Under the pieces are notes generated by a model that saw only the letters and a program-made list of their open reading frames with translations, was not told where the DNA came from and made no database searches. Both the position numbers and the translations under genes were made by a program. Positions 1 to 11,295 of a stretch of DNA of 64,000 nucleotides are shown here, piece by piece (positions within the stretch are counted from its first letter, which is position 1; each line of letters starts with the position of its first letter). Origin of the DNA: Spirochaetales bacterium (GTDB taxonomy: Bacteria > Spirochaetota > Spirochaetia > JABMQR01); assembly GCA_018399255.1 (NCBI GenBank), contig JAGYPA010000015.1, forward strand, positions 1 through 64,000, in the 5' to 3' direction.

Positions 1-110
1 CCTACGGGGCGGCAGGCATGGTGCTGAATACGCTGTTCGGTGAGGCGGATGTGCTTGAGGGGCTGAGCCGGCGACGGAATCTGCAGCAGGCCATTGTGGT
101 CTTTTCGTAG
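1..110 (+). CDS. C-terminal end of a CDS truncated by the window edge; possibly ROK-family regulator/sugar kinase
   Basis: Frame 3 reads YGAAGMVLNTLFGEADVLEGLSRRRNLQQAIVVFS* ending TAG at 108-110; GAA-x-LxxxF tail resembles ROK C-termini; next to a sugar ABC operon. Confidence 0.45.
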   Translation, partial: YGAAGMVLNTLFGEADVLEGLSRRRNLQQAIVVFS

Positions 111-129
111 CCCGCTAACGGCTGTGAAG

Positions 130-176
130 GCATTATACAGGCATTATACAGGCATTATACAGGCATTATACAGGCA
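130..176. repeat. 11-bp tandem repeat (GCATTATACAG) x4 plus partial copy
   Basis: Four exact consecutive copies read directly from sequence. Confidence 0.95.
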
Positions 177-307
177 ATATTAAAGCGAGCGTGCAGCCGA
201 TGAAGGCGAGCGCGCAGCAGATAAACGGGTAAACAAGCTCTTTCATGCTGAGTATTGATGAAAGAGCTGTAATTATACATTTCTCACAGGAGAAAAATGG
301 AGGAATT

Positions 308-1606
308 ATGAAAAAGCAGGGAATGAAGATTTTTATTGCAGTCCTGACAGTTTCGGTATTCTTTGCCGCGTCACTGGGCGCCCAGGGAGTTCAGGAAGCA
401 GCCGGACCGGAACAGGTTGTGGTTAAGGCAATGGCCTACGGCGACAACTCTAATCAGGAAGGGGTCAACTGGGTGCGGATAGTTGATTCTTTCGAAAAAG
501 CCAATCCGGATATCGATATCGATTATGAAATGCTCTATGATGAGGCCTATCACCAGAAAGTAGTTGCCCGGCTTGCCTCAGGCGATGTGCCTGACCTGGC
601 CTATATGGGCGCCGATGCCCGCTGGGGTCTGCCCTGGAAAGAGGCCGGACAGCAGTTTGATCATCGCCCCTTTATCGATGCCGATTTCTACAATCTGGAT
701 CTGATTCCGCCGATGGGCCTCAACGGGGAAATCTATGAGATTCCGCTTGGAACCAGCAATATTACCACCGTTCTTTACATGAATGAGAATCTGGTCAATT
801 CACTCGGCTTCAGTGCCCCGGAAACCTACGAAGATATGGTCGCCATGGTGCCTGCCGCACGGGCTGCCGGTCTGGAAGTGGTATCCATCGACGGTGCTGA
901 CGGATGGGCCTGGGGCTCCTGCCTGATGTCAACCATTATTGCCCGCATGTCCGGAGATCCCCAGTGGGTTTCCAAAGCGGTTGCCGGCATCAACAAGTTC
1001 AATGACAAAGCCATGGTTGATTCACTGAGCTTTCTCACCCGTATGGTAAACGATGGGGTAATCTCGTCAAAATCGGTCCTGGTTGACTATGGTGCCAACA
1101 TTTCCAATTTCAGCAATGAAAAAGCCTTGTTTATGGTTCAGGGACAGTGGGCTGCCGGCGGTATCGAGAACCCGGCTGTGTCCGAGGCGACGAAAATGCT
1201 TGCCTGGCCGAAGCTTCCCGGAGAGAAGGGAACTGCCGGATCGGTTGCCGCTGCCATTCAGGTCGGTTACGGATTGACAAAGAACGGGGCTTCCGACCCC
1301 GCTGTCCGCGATGCCGCCCTCAAGTTTATCCGCTACTTCTACAGCCACGAGGAAACCACTCAGCGACTGCGGGACGGAGCAATTGTTGCCCCGATTCTCA
1401 AGAACTTTCAGGTGCCGGACGATCTGCCGACCATCGTGAAGGAGAAAGTTATTCTTGCTCAGTCGGCGATGACCACCGATGTTATCGATGCCTACCTCAG
1501 CGGAGCCGCAAACGACGAGCTTAATACCGGTATGCAGAAGATTGTAAGCGGACAGTCTACGGCAAAAGAGATCGCTGACAAGGTGGAATCTCTGGTTAAG
1601 CGTTAA
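308..1606 (+). CDS. ABC transporter extracellular solute-binding protein (sugar type)
   Basis: Start at ATG 308 preceded by GGAGGAATT; signal peptide MKKQGMKIFIAVLTVSVFFAASLGAQG; family-1 SBP-like body; followed by two permease genes. ORF-track start 245 is an upstream extension. Confidence 0.9.
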   Translation: MKKQGMKIFIAVLTVSVFFAASLGAQGVQEAAGPEQVVVKAMAYGDNSNQEGVNWVRIVDSFEKANPDIDIDYEMLYDEAYHQKVVARLASGDVPDLAYMGADARWGLPWKEAGQQFDHRPFIDADFYNLDLIPPMGLNGEIYEIPLGTSNITTVLYMNENLVNSLGFSAPETYEDMVAMVPAARAAGLEVVSIDGADGWAWGSCLMSTIIARMSGDPQWVSKAVAGINKFNDKAMVDSLSFLTRMVNDGVISSKSVLVDYGANISNFSNEKALFMVQGQWAAGGIENPAVSEATKMLAWPKLPGEKGTAGSVAAAIQVGYGLTKNGASDPAVRDAALKFIRYFYSHEETTQRLRDGAIVAPILKNFQVPDDLPTIVKEKVILAQSAMTTDVIDAYLSGAANDELNTGMQKIVSGQSTAKEIADKVESLVKR

Positions 1607-1684
1607 TACAGCAGGCTGTCGAACTCGTCATGAGTCCGACAGCCTATCGATATTCTGACAGAATCCCGGTTGAGGAGACTGAGT

Positions 1685-2584
1685 GTGAAAAAACGCGATC
1701 TGCAGGCGTTGCCCGCCTATATTGCCCTGGTTGCACCAGCCCTGATTATCTATCTCTTTATTATCGCCTATCCGATATTCTATTCGGTCTGGCTCAGCTT
1801 TACCGACTTCAACCCCAACCGGGGCGGTTCCTGGAATTTTGTGGGACTGCTGCAGTACCGCACCATGTTCACCGATCCGAACTTCTGGCATGCCCTGAAG
1901 AATAACCTGATCGTGGTCGGGGTGTCGGTATTCGGTCAGATCCCGATCGGCTTTATCCTGGCCTACCTGCTTTTCCGTAAAATGGTGAAATGGGGCCGCT
2001 TCTTTCAGATTGTGGTATTTCTGCCCCATTTTCTCTCGACGATTGTAATCGGTATTTTATGGAAGCGCATGTTTCAGGCCGACGGTCCGGTGTCGAGGAT
2101 GATCCAGATATTTTCCGGTGATCCGATGGCGCAGTTCGAAATGATGCTCTATCGGGAAACCGTCATGATTCCCATCGGATTCGCCCTTATCTGGATATAT
2201 ACCGGACTCTATATGATCATTTTCCTGGCAAATCTGCAGAAGATAAACGAAAATCTTATCGAAGCCGCCAAGATTGACGGTGCCGCCGAGTCCCAGATTT
2301 TTTTCCGGATTATCGTTCCCATGCTGGCTGGAACGATTCTGGTATCGACAATCCTCGCGATTGCCGGATCGCTGCGGGGGTTCGATCTGATCTTTTCCAT
2401 TACGACGCAGGGACTGCAGCGCAGCAATGCCATGGTCCTTCCCATATTTATGTATCAGTCGGCATTTCAGGACTATACCAACTCCATGCGCTTTGCCTAC
2501 GGGGCAGCGATATCGAACATTATCGTGGTTATAAGTCTGATCCTGATCGCGTTCAGCCGTTTTATCGGCCGCAAAACTGAGTAG
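1685..2584 (+). CDS. ABC transporter permease, MalF/UgpA-like
   Basis: GTG 1685 after GAGGAG; multiple TM segments and EAAKIDGA-type loop (LIEAAKIDGAAESQIFFRIIVPML). Confidence 0.9.
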   Translation: MKKRDLQALPAYIALVAPALIIYLFIIAYPIFYSVWLSFTDFNPNRGGSWNFVGLLQYRTMFTDPNFWHALKNNLIVVGVSVFGQIPIGFILAYLLFRKMVKWGRFFQIVVFLPHFLSTIVIGILWKRMFQADGPVSRMIQIFSGDPMAQFEMMLYRETVMIPIGFALIWIYTGLYMIIFLANLQKINENLIEAAKIDGAAESQIFFRIIVPMLAGTILVSTILAIAGSLRGFDLIFSITTQGLQRSNAMVLPIFMYQSAFQDYTNSMRFAYGAAISNIIVVISLILIAFSRFIGRKTE

Positions 2585-2596
2585 CAGGAGGCTGTT

Positions 2597-3701
2597 GTGG
2601 ATCTGGAAAAAACCAAAGCGCTGACCGGACGGACGATCGCCTACATTGTTCTGGTCAGCTGGGCGCTTATCACCATTCTCCCCCTCTTCTGGATGACCTA
2701 CTCATCTTTCAAGTCGAACGAGGAGCTGACCCGCAATATCTACGCCTTCCCGCACGATCTCTTCAGCAATGCCGAGGACGAGTATGTGGTTATAGCACCC
2801 CAGCTGAATGTCATTCCCGATTACGATCCGGAGACCGATCTGCGGGAACGGCTGATTATCGAGTCGGTGACGATCTCCCCGGGGAGAAGGCTGATGGTCT
2901 ATTTTCTGGTTAAAGAGGATCTGCCGCCGGAGATTGCCGCCCTGAAGCCGGGGGATCGGCTTGTTCTTTCGGACCTTCCTGCCGGCATGCGGAGGAATAT
3001 AAGCTGGAAGACGATGATATTCAACTATCGTTCGGCTATTACCCGTGGAGGGCTCGGACAGAAATTTATCAACAGTCTGATATATGCCGGAGTATCGACC
3101 TTTCTGATCAATCTTCTCGCTCTGATGACGGCCTTTGCGCTGAGCAAGATGCAGTTCAGGAAGATCTCTCTGGCTGTTGTGGGGAGCTGATCAGGCTTGG
3201 GTATCTGATAAGCATCAATTCGGTGATTATTCCCCTGTTCCTCATGCTTTTCGCGGGTAGGACTTACCGATACCCACATCAGTAGTATTCACAATTCTAT
3301 ACAGCCTTCGGTCTGCCGCGCTGGCGGTCTTGCTGGATACCCGGTTTATCCGCAGGATTCCGGACAGTCTGGTAGAATCGGCCAAGATGGATGGGGCATC
3401 GACTTTTCCGTGTGCTTCTGGCTATTATTATTCCGATAGCCACGCCTGTGGTGGTAACGGTGAGCATTATTGCTGCTCTCGGCATCTAGAACGAGTTTCT
3501 GCTGGTGCTGGTTCTGGCTAGTTTCGGAATTTACTAAATCGCTTCCGGTCGAAAGGGTTTTTTCGTTCTCGAGTCTTACAAGTACTCAGCTCCGGATGGC
3601 GGCTAGCGACCTGGTCGTGGCAACGGCTCCGGTTATGCTGGTCTGTGCTCTTTCAGCGGCGGCTTGCCAAGGGAGTAGTCGGCGGAGCAATCAAGGGATG
3701 A
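2597..3701 (+). pseudogene. ABC transporter permease, MalG-like, disrupted after about residue 197
   Basis: 2597-3190 is open (MDLEKTKALTGRTIAYIVLVSWALITILPLFWMTYSSFK); then in shifting frames RRIPDSLVESAKMDGAS (about 3350-3400) and RLAKGVVGGAIKG* ending TGA 3699-3701. Confidence 0.85.
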
Positions 3702-3796
3702 TGCTGGTGAATGCGCCGGGTGTGCGGGTATGCCGGATCGCCCGGAATATTATAAGATCTTTGAATCACTGAAAAGTTTCTCGTAATTCTTCTCTT

Positions 3797-5635
3797 TTTG
3801 ATCCACGTCGGATTCCGTCCGCATGCGCATAAAATTATGATCGTACAATGTTCCGAGGAGGATGCCGCAGTTTCGGGGGACTGTCCACGGATTCGTCTGT
3901 GGTGCCGAACTCTGGTCTCACCAAGGAGTTGGAAGGCGTGCCGGCGGCAGGAATCCCCTGGCGACCTTCAAGCCGGAGTCCTCGAAGCTGACGTCCCAGG
4001 GGATGGAAGGGCAGTTTTTACCAAAGTTCATTTCTCCGCTTTCTCTCGAATGCGGAACGTTTTTTCTTCAAGGTACGGTACGGCCGACAAGTAACCGTTT
4101 TTCCTTTCAGATTGCCGAGGAAGTGACAGGAATGAAATATATTCGATATCCTTTTTATCTCAAAGGCCAACGGTCTTCCGGACGCTGGGATCAGCGAGAC
4201 CGGGCTGTTCCTTTCTTTAGCGGCTTCAATGGCTTCGGCGACCTCAGCGACTTCGGCAAACGGGAAAAAGAACTGCCGATGTCACGGCGGCTGGTACGAT
4301 GCTTCGGGGAGATTACAGCAAATATCTCTCCCATCTTTCTTACGCCAGCAGTATCGTCCCGCTTCAGATTCCGCTTACCGTATAGGCTTTCTTCGCGGCG
4401 GACGGGCGCTCAGCGGTCATCCAGAAGCATGCCGGAGTCTGCTGGGAAGAACGAGGCTTTTGAGGAGGTCTGGTGGGGAGCCGATTTTCTGAATTGCGCA
4501 TGCAGGATCTGCAGTTTTACTTCTATATGACCAAGTGTTTGATAAGTGGAGCCAAGAAGAATGAAGACAGATGATCTGCACGTTCAGAGCAACGGCGTGG
4601 AGAGCGGCTCGACGGGTATCAGGCTGGATTCCGTCAGGGCGGTATGGCCGTGGCGGCTCTGGCCTGCAGCCCGCCCGCTTTCGGCGGGAGGATGTTCCTC
4701 GGACGGGTTTTCTTCGACGGTTTTGCGGCGGCTGATAAAGGATATCGTCATCTGCTCGAGCACAATCTTGAGTATCTGGATAACGGCCGGGAGAACATTA
4801 TCGACTGCTACTGCGCCCTTACCGCGGCTGTTAGAACTGTATCGTGCCACTGAAGATGCTTTTTATCTGCAGGAATGCCGAAATGGGCGGCGGAAATCGG
4901 AGAGCTGTTCAGTCCCGAACTGGGAGGGTGGCTGGCAGAGAAGAGTCTTCAGCGTCTTTTTACCACGCTTCTGACAGCGGTCTTATTATCGTTTCCCTCT
5001 TTGCACTATTTTTGCTGTCGAGTGGACACAGGAACGTAAGGCGCAAGTCGCCCGGCTTCTGATGCGGGCTCTTGAAAACAGACTGGCGGTATACAGACAT
5101 CTTCAACCCGTTCAAGCTCTCCCGTCAGCTGGTTCCAGTCTGCCGACGGCGGTGATATTCGCAGTTCCTTTTTTGTTCCCCACCTTACAATGAGACCGGC
5201 TACTGGTGGCAGGACGAAAATGCACAACTGGCTTCGATGGCCTGTGCCGCACAGCTGGCGGCGGCAGCAGATGACTTTGGAACTGCCGGGGCGGGGTTCA
5301 TTCAGGTGATGCCGGGGTTCGCGACTCGCCTCCGGGCCTTTGCCGATGCTCAGCTGACTGGATTCTCGGGCGCAATCCGCTCGATATCTGCATGCTTCAC
5401 GGCGGCGGACGCAATAATCCGCGATATGAACCGCACTGCCCAGGAGAATGCTCAGGGAATGCTGCAGCTTGGAATAACCGGCGGCTTTGTCGATGAGTCC
5501 GATATCGATTTTTCTCCCCGAAGCCCTTGAGGGCGGAGCGATCATCGATGGCGGTGGAGCAGGCAGTAATTACCCCATGCTTCATGGTTTCTGCTTGCCC
5601 TGAGTGCCGGGATGGAGGAGTCGTGCCGATGCGCC
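3797..5635 (+). pseudogene. Glycoside hydrolase family 9-like protein (CelD_N Ig-like domain plus GH9 catalytic domain), many frameshifts
   Basis: Fragments across frames: HVGFRPHAHKIMIVQCSEEDAAV (N-terminal VGFRP motif), HGGWYDAS-DYSKYLSHLSYASSIVPL (GGWYDAGDY motif), LDWILGRNPLDICMLHGGGRNNPRYEPH (GRNP motif), NAQGMLQLGITGGFVDESDIDF. Confidence 0.7.
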
Positions 5636-5639
5636 CTCG

Positions 5640-7749
5640 GGAAGATTATTGTGAAATCGTTGGATCGCATCACTTTGCCGAAGCCGAAAAGGATCAATCT
5701 GGATCCTGACATTGCTGTCGGCTTCCTGGGGAACCAAAGGTGCAGTAAGAAGCTATACTCTCCGGCTCTCCAGCGCCGCCGGGTATCGTCTGGACACAGA
5801 GCAAAGCCTTGTCCAACGAAAATTGTGGTAGAGCGAAATATGACTGGCATCGTATCACACCTGAACTCCGGCAGCATCGAGGTTGAATGTCGGGATGAGC
5901 GGGCGTTCTTTTTCCCTGCGGGCGATGGGTGGCTGCTGATTTCTCCCCGGGAAGGGAATGACGGAGGCGTGATTCCCGAACCGAACCTGCAACAATGGAA
6001 CCGGCGCCTGCGGGATAATCGAAGACTGGGCAGATTACGAGTGGCGCGGGATAATGCTGGATATCAGCCAGGATCGCGTACCGACCATGGAGAGCCTTTT
6101 TACCCTGATCGAATTCTGGGCAGGATTGAAGTATAATCAGCTGCAGCTCTACATGGAGCATACCTTCGCCTATCGCGGACGCCAGGGTGGTGTGGAAGGA
6201 TGCATCGCCTGTAACAAGTGAAGAACTGCAGGAAATCGAGCAGTTTTGTGCTGTCCGCGGTATTGAGCTGATAGCCAATCAGAATTCGTTCGGGCACATG
6301 GAGCGCTGGCTATTCTTAATCCAGTATCACGATCTTGCTGAGATACCTGACGGCTTTGTCGATCAGTGAGTGTTCCGGCCCGTTTCTCAACACTGGCTCC
6401 CGTTGCGGAGGCTTCATTCGATCTGGTTGATGATCTGTGCTCAGTCTTTTTGCCCCTGGTGAAAAGTCCGCTGGTTAATGTGGGGGTGACGAGCCCTGAG
6501 AGCTTGGCCGGGGGCGAAGTGCTGACCAGCTTGCCGGGAGGTCGGTCAGGAGCAGGTATATGTGAATTTTCTCCTGTCGCCTGCATGATCTTGCCGCCAA
6601 CTACGGCAAACGGATGCTGGTATGGGCCGATGTGCTGATGCGTCATCCGGAAATGGTGACCATTTTGCCGAAGGACACTGTTCTGATGGACTGGGGCTAT
6701 AAACCAAATCATCCATTCGAGAGAGAGTGCGGAATTCTCGCCTCATCCGGGTTTGACTATATCATCTGTGCTGGTAATTCGGCCTGGAATGCCATCGGAG
6801 GGCGGTGGGCTAATGCCAGTCTGAACATCAGAAGCTGCCGGGCCGGACTAGCCGGAGAAAAACCTGCCAAAGTTCATGATCACGGGTGGGGTGATAACGG
6901 ACACATGGCGAGTTCCTGTCGAGTGCCGGGGTTTATTCTGGGTGGCGCGACGGCCTGGAACGGAGACGGTTCAGCGCTGGAAGCTGGTGAGCTGAAGGAA
7001 CTGCACGGGCTGTTGGAAATGCCGTACATGCAGGAAATCCTGTATCGTTTGGCTGAATACTCGAAGCTCGTCTATGGATCAGACGGTGTCAGTGATAATG
7101 GTGTCTTGCCACTGCGGCGGGAAAATATCTGGCAGAGGCTTTGCTGAGGATCGAACAGGTGGGTGAAATCTGCTGCAGCCGAGAACCGGAAAAAGGAATA
7201 CATAATACGACCTTGCTGGGAGCCTTGCTGATGGATCATCTGGCTCCTTATAACACGGAAGAGATTGCCCGGTTTGCGGATACCCGTTCGACCGGGAACT
7301 TGAGGAGCTTGATCGGATAGATATCTTTGCTCGAGGACCTTCCACGGGTGATGCTCCCACCTTGATGCGGCAGGGTGCGCTGGACGCTTTGATATGCTCA
7401 GGTTTTCCTGCGGCCTCGGCCGATGCCGCCTTGGGGGAGATGCAGGTGCAAGTTCAGGCGCGTCCAGCGACCCTGCAGGGACTGCTGACGATCGATCCAG
7501 TGCAAAGCAGACGGAACAGGCTGGGTGAGCAGGCTGCAGGAAGCCATTGCAGAGAGCAATAAGCGCCTCTGGCATCAGCGATCCCGGCCGGAGCGGACTT
7601 AAGAAGACAGCGGCGAACGGGACTACTTCTTGCGTTGGGCGCCGCGTATTGCGGCAGATTCAGTGTCTGACACCGGATTCCTCCTTGGAGGCAGCCCGGA
7701 AAATGCCGTGAGGTGGGTTGAAATTGCCCGGGAGGAGATAGCCCGCTGA
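5640..7749 (+). pseudogene. Glycoside hydrolase family 20-like beta-N-acetylhexosaminidase, many frameshifts
   Basis: RGIMLDISQDRVPTMESLFTLIEFWAGLKYNQLQLYMEHTFAYRG, then EELQEIEQFCAVRGIELIANQNSFGHMERWL, then MLVWADVLMRHPEMVTILPKDTVLMDWGYKPNHPFE in different frames. 3' limit uncertain (7615-7749). Confidence 0.7.
7657..7680. repeat. Dispersed palindrome copy 1: GATTCAGTGTCTGACACCGGATTC
   Basis: Direct sequence match to copies at 9990, 10864 and 11636. Confidence 0.9.
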
Positions 7750-7863
7750 TAAGGCAGACCTGGGAAAGCAGGTCTGAAAAAAACTGGGATGATCACTGCT
7801 GAACCTGAGTAAAAGTATGCGGAAAAAATGATTCAACAGGGTGGACAGGTTTGCCTTACCACC

Positions 7864-8260
7864 CTACAGCGACAGGTAGGGAACCAGCACAGCGACTATG
7901 CCGGTAGCCGCAACCACAAGCAGAAACAGCAGGTAGCGAGTCCTGTATGAATTGAGCAGACGCTCATCGTAATACCCGGCCACGCCGTTATCCCGGTACA
8001 TGCGCACCAAGCAAAATCTGAGCTGACTGCGGGCCTGGCGTCCCTTGAGGAAGCCCGAATACTGCCACAACGTTGACCACTGTCGTCAGCGGAAAATATA
8101 ACCATCACGATCATTCTGGGCTCATCGCTTTCGGCAGTGCCGAATTAACTGCCGCCAGCGTCACCAGATTCCGGTAATATGGATACCAGAACAAAAATGG
8201 TATCGGTTCTGGTATTCGTCGGATCTCATCAAGTAAATGCATGTGTACATGTTCAATCAT
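7864..8260 (-). pseudogene. Frameshifted small membrane protein of unknown family
   Basis: ATG at 8260 (MIEHVHMHLLDEIRRIPEPIPFLFWYPYYRNLVTLAAVNSALPKA) then frame changes to RQARSQLRFCLVRMYRDNGVAGYYDERLLNSYRTRYLLFLLVVAATGIVAVLVPYLSL*. Confidence 0.35.
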
Positions 8261-8384
8261 ACTGCACCTCCTGTATCAGTTCCTTATAATTATGAAATAT
8301 AATTTCTTACCCACGCATAACCATTTACCCGCTTACCCGCTTACATCGTTGATTATTGTATAAACATCGGTTTACAAAAAGACC

Positions 8385-9095
8385 AGAACTACGGGGGGTT
8401 GATGCATAACCGATTCCCATCCGGTCAATTCCCAGATCTATCAGGGTGAAAAATGCTCCCAGTTGCGAATTCCTCCGGGAGCCCTTCACTTTGCCTTCCC
8501 CGGGCGGCTTCCAGCATAACCGATATCACACCTCAACTGTGGCCCCTTTCTCACTCCCCCGTTACGGAGCTCGCCGGTATAGAAACCGGTTGAGTGTCAA
8601 ACAAAATCAGTTCCTGCCGTTACCGCACACTCGGTTGCTCTCCTGATTTCGGTAAAGGGTGAGGGCATCGGTCTCGAATATAGTTTTCAGAGGCAGTGCC
8701 ATACTGACGGCAGACGGCGGCAACCGCGCCCGGATATCTTCGGTTACCTCATCCCACAGGCCCTTTGCGGATCCATCCATAATTGGCTACAACATCCAGT
8801 TCAAGGGGATATCTCCCCTGAGCGCAGATAAACTCAGCCTGAGCGGCTTGCTGAATCAGTAGACGAAAGTCCGAAGGGGAAATCGCACACGACGCACAGA
8901 TCGGTTTTTGTTCCGGCTTTGGTTTCATGCCAGGGGGGATTGCGATGGATTAATGCAGACAGTTCTGCGGCCGTACTTGATGCCGTCAAGTATGCACTGC
9001 TCAACCTCTGCCTGGGTGAATTCCAGCTTCAGCACGGAGTGGTCAATATAGGCAGCAAGCTCTGAAACGTTTCATAAGGCTTTTTGTACTTTCAT
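8385..9095 (-). pseudogene. deoC: Deoxyribose-phosphate aldolase-like (DeoC) remnant
   Basis: Minus strand from ATG 9095: YIDHSVLKLEFTQAEVEQCILDGIKYGRRTVCINPSQ, then GLWDEVTEDIRA, KTIFETDALTL, FFTLIDLGIDRMGIGYAST in shifting frames. Confidence 0.75.
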
Positions 9096-9773
9096 TATTA
9101 CGCTCCTGTAAAATGCTTCTGACTGCTGATGCATATGCCTGAAGGTCAGCTATATCCCGGGACTCCCGATATCAATTTCAATTACACAGAGATCATTCCC
9201 GCTGAGCAGAGAATTCATTTGCGGTAACTGTAACTGGCTGTTCCAGTATATACTCCCAGAGATGACGGTAGAAGCCGGCCCCGCACCAGGCAGTACATTC
9301 CCGAAACTGCAGGAATTTTCGCTATCGAACTGTTTTCTGATTCGAGTACAGTGGCAGTAGAGTTTTGCGGACTGCCGGGTCCTTTTCTTCATACCATGCG
9401 GTAAATTCTTTAGGAATGTAACGGCTCTGATATGGTTTCCGTCAAGGAGTCCTGCCATTCCCATACCTTTTCGCACCATAAAAATCCGACATGCTCACTG
9501 TCAAAGGCGCTTTGCAGTGCGGATCATCCCGATAAACCACTCCGTGCGCTGTTGGTGTTGTGCAGGCTGTGTGAACAGTACCGATGTCTCCGGTCCGGCA
9601 TTACAGATCCCGGAAAGCTGTCCAGTTCTTCTTCGGGAACGTGCAAGAGGGCACGCAGTAAGGATGTCATAAAGGGCGTTTGTCTCCCAGGCTTGACTGC
9701 GTTAGATCGATTGCCCTGCTCGTCCACTCAACAGTATTTAGATCTGAATCCGGATCCGGCAGGTCTTAGCGAG

Positions 9774-9830
9774 AGATCCAGTAGGTCTTGAAGATCCAGT
9801 AGGTCTTGAGAGATCCAGTAGGTCTTGAAG
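9774..9830. repeat. 18-20-bp tandem repeat (AGATCCAGTAGGTCTTGA) x3
   Basis: Three near-exact consecutive copies. Confidence 0.9.
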
Positions 9831-9989
9831 ACCTGGCAAATTTTTCAGGGGATGGCGAACTGCCCCTGCGGGCAGAAATTCAGTGTGGAAGCATCGGCGC
9901 CAGTTACGTTCAAAATCATCAATTTCTGACATGCTGAGAGTATACCATAATTTACTTGCACAGGGTACATCGGCAAAACTTTTCCCTGA

Positions 9990-10013
9990 GATTCGGTGTC
10001 TGACACCGAATTC
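9990..10013. repeat. Dispersed palindrome copy 2: GATTCGGTGTCTGACACCGAATTC
   Basis: Arms ATTCGGTGTC/GACACCGAAT are perfect around a central T. Confidence 0.95.
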
Positions 10014-10117
10014 TCAAAAAAGCCTGGGTAAATTGCGGAAAACGGTGATTGAAATCTGGTACAAAGCTCTCTGGTACGAGTTTTTCAAGCAGTTGTACTG
10101 GATTATGTGACTGTCAC

Positions 10118-10736
10118 CATTTTTACGAATTAACTCAGAGATCTTCGGTTTAAACTTGCTGTAACCTTCGTAAAAATAGCTCACGTCAATGCCCTTCATA
10201 AACAGGGAACGGTCATTGATTCTATCCGTTAATGCACTTATAAGGAGCTTTTTAATTTCGACGTCTTTTACCGGACTTCGCCATGGCAGAGAGGTATTCA
10301 TTTCCTGTCTACAAGATTCCAGTCGATGACCTGCCGTATCTCTTTTTCAGAATCAGATCCCGTAGATACGCAGCACTTCTTCCATTCCCCTCCCTGAACG
10401 GGTGGGCAATATTCATCTCAACATATTTCTCAATAATTTCATCAAAGCTGTTCTGGGGCATGGTGTCGATGTATTTCAGAGAATGTTCCAGATACATCAC
10501 TGGGGCAAAACGGAAATGGCCTTTGGCGATATTCACTTCTCATGACCTGCCGGCAAAATCATAGATATCACCAAGGGTATGCGTGAATGAAAGCCAGTCC
10601 GGCAAAGGTGCCCCACTACGCTCACGTGATCGAGGGTCTCCTGTATCAAAAAGGCTGCCGGGCTTTTTGTTTACTGATTTTTCCTCAGCTCTCTCGCCAG
10701 TTCAACCTGACTGGTTATGTGTAACTTGTTGTCCAT
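10118..10736 (-). pseudogene. Fic-domain protein (adenylyltransferase/toxin family), frameshifted
   Basis: Minus strand: ATG 10736 [69 protein letters not shown] (Fic motif HPFREGNGR); SPVKDVEIKKLLISALTDRINDRSLFMKGIDVSYFYEGY in another frame. Confidence 0.85.
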
Positions 10737-10863
10737 TACTTATAATACTACATTTTAAGAGATTAAGAAACTGGATACGGGTATCAGGATACAGGGGCGT
10801 ACATTACGAAATAATAAGGCGAAACCGGTTCAGAGTGAGTTCGGTACTTGTTTCGCGTATCTT

Positions 10864-10887
10864 ATTCAGTGTTTGACACCGAATCCC
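10864..10887. repeat. Dispersed palindrome copy 3: ATTCAGTGTTTGACACCGAATCCC
   Basis: One mismatch in the core relative to copy 2. Confidence 0.9.
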
Positions 10888-10989
10888 TCATAGAGTACTC
10901 CTGAGTAATAGGTACACATATAATACAATACCACGTAGCGTTTATTACCCATCTTTACAACTTTCTTTCTATGGCTGACCAAAATATCG

Positions 10990-11016
10990 TTGACAAAGGC
11001 AGACATTTTGTATAAT
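10990..11016 (+). promoter_or_regulatory. Candidate sigma70-type promoter upstream of toxin-antitoxin remnant
   Basis: TTGACA at 10990-10995 and TATAAT at 11011-11016; spacer is 15 bp (shorter than the usual 17), 8 bp before the ATG at 11025. Confidence 0.45.
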
Positions 11017-11024
11017 GTAATACT

Positions 11025-11295
11025 ATGCAGTACCTTAACTGGGACTGATAAAAACCTCACTTTGGAAAAGACCAGGGGCTTAACATTTGAAGAATTGCTC
11101 TTCTTATGATCGGAAATATTCTTGTGTTGAGAAAAACCCCGGATATTCAAGTCAAAAGCTTTATATATTGGAAATAAACAGGTATGCAGTTGTTGTTCCA
11201 TTTGTAGAAAAGGACAATGAAATATTTTAAAGACTGCCTTTCCAAGGCGGAATTTACAAAGGAAGTATGGTCTGCAGGGAGGAGAAGAAGAATGA
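11025..11295 (+). pseudogene. BrnT-like type II toxin remnant
   Basis: MQYLNWD..KNLTLEKTRGLTFEELLFL then EINRYAVVVPFVEKDNEIF then LKTAFPRR..KYGLQGGEEE* across frames; ends in ATGA overlap with the antitoxin start. Confidence 0.65.

Noticed and set aside
9774-9830. Possible CRISPR remnant
   Set aside because: Contiguous near-identical 18-20-bp units without spacers.
9130-9960. Possible additional decayed gene on the minus strand
   Set aside because: Fragments such as ...YEEKDPAVRKTLLPLYSNQK suggest coding ancestry, but I could not assign a family or limits.
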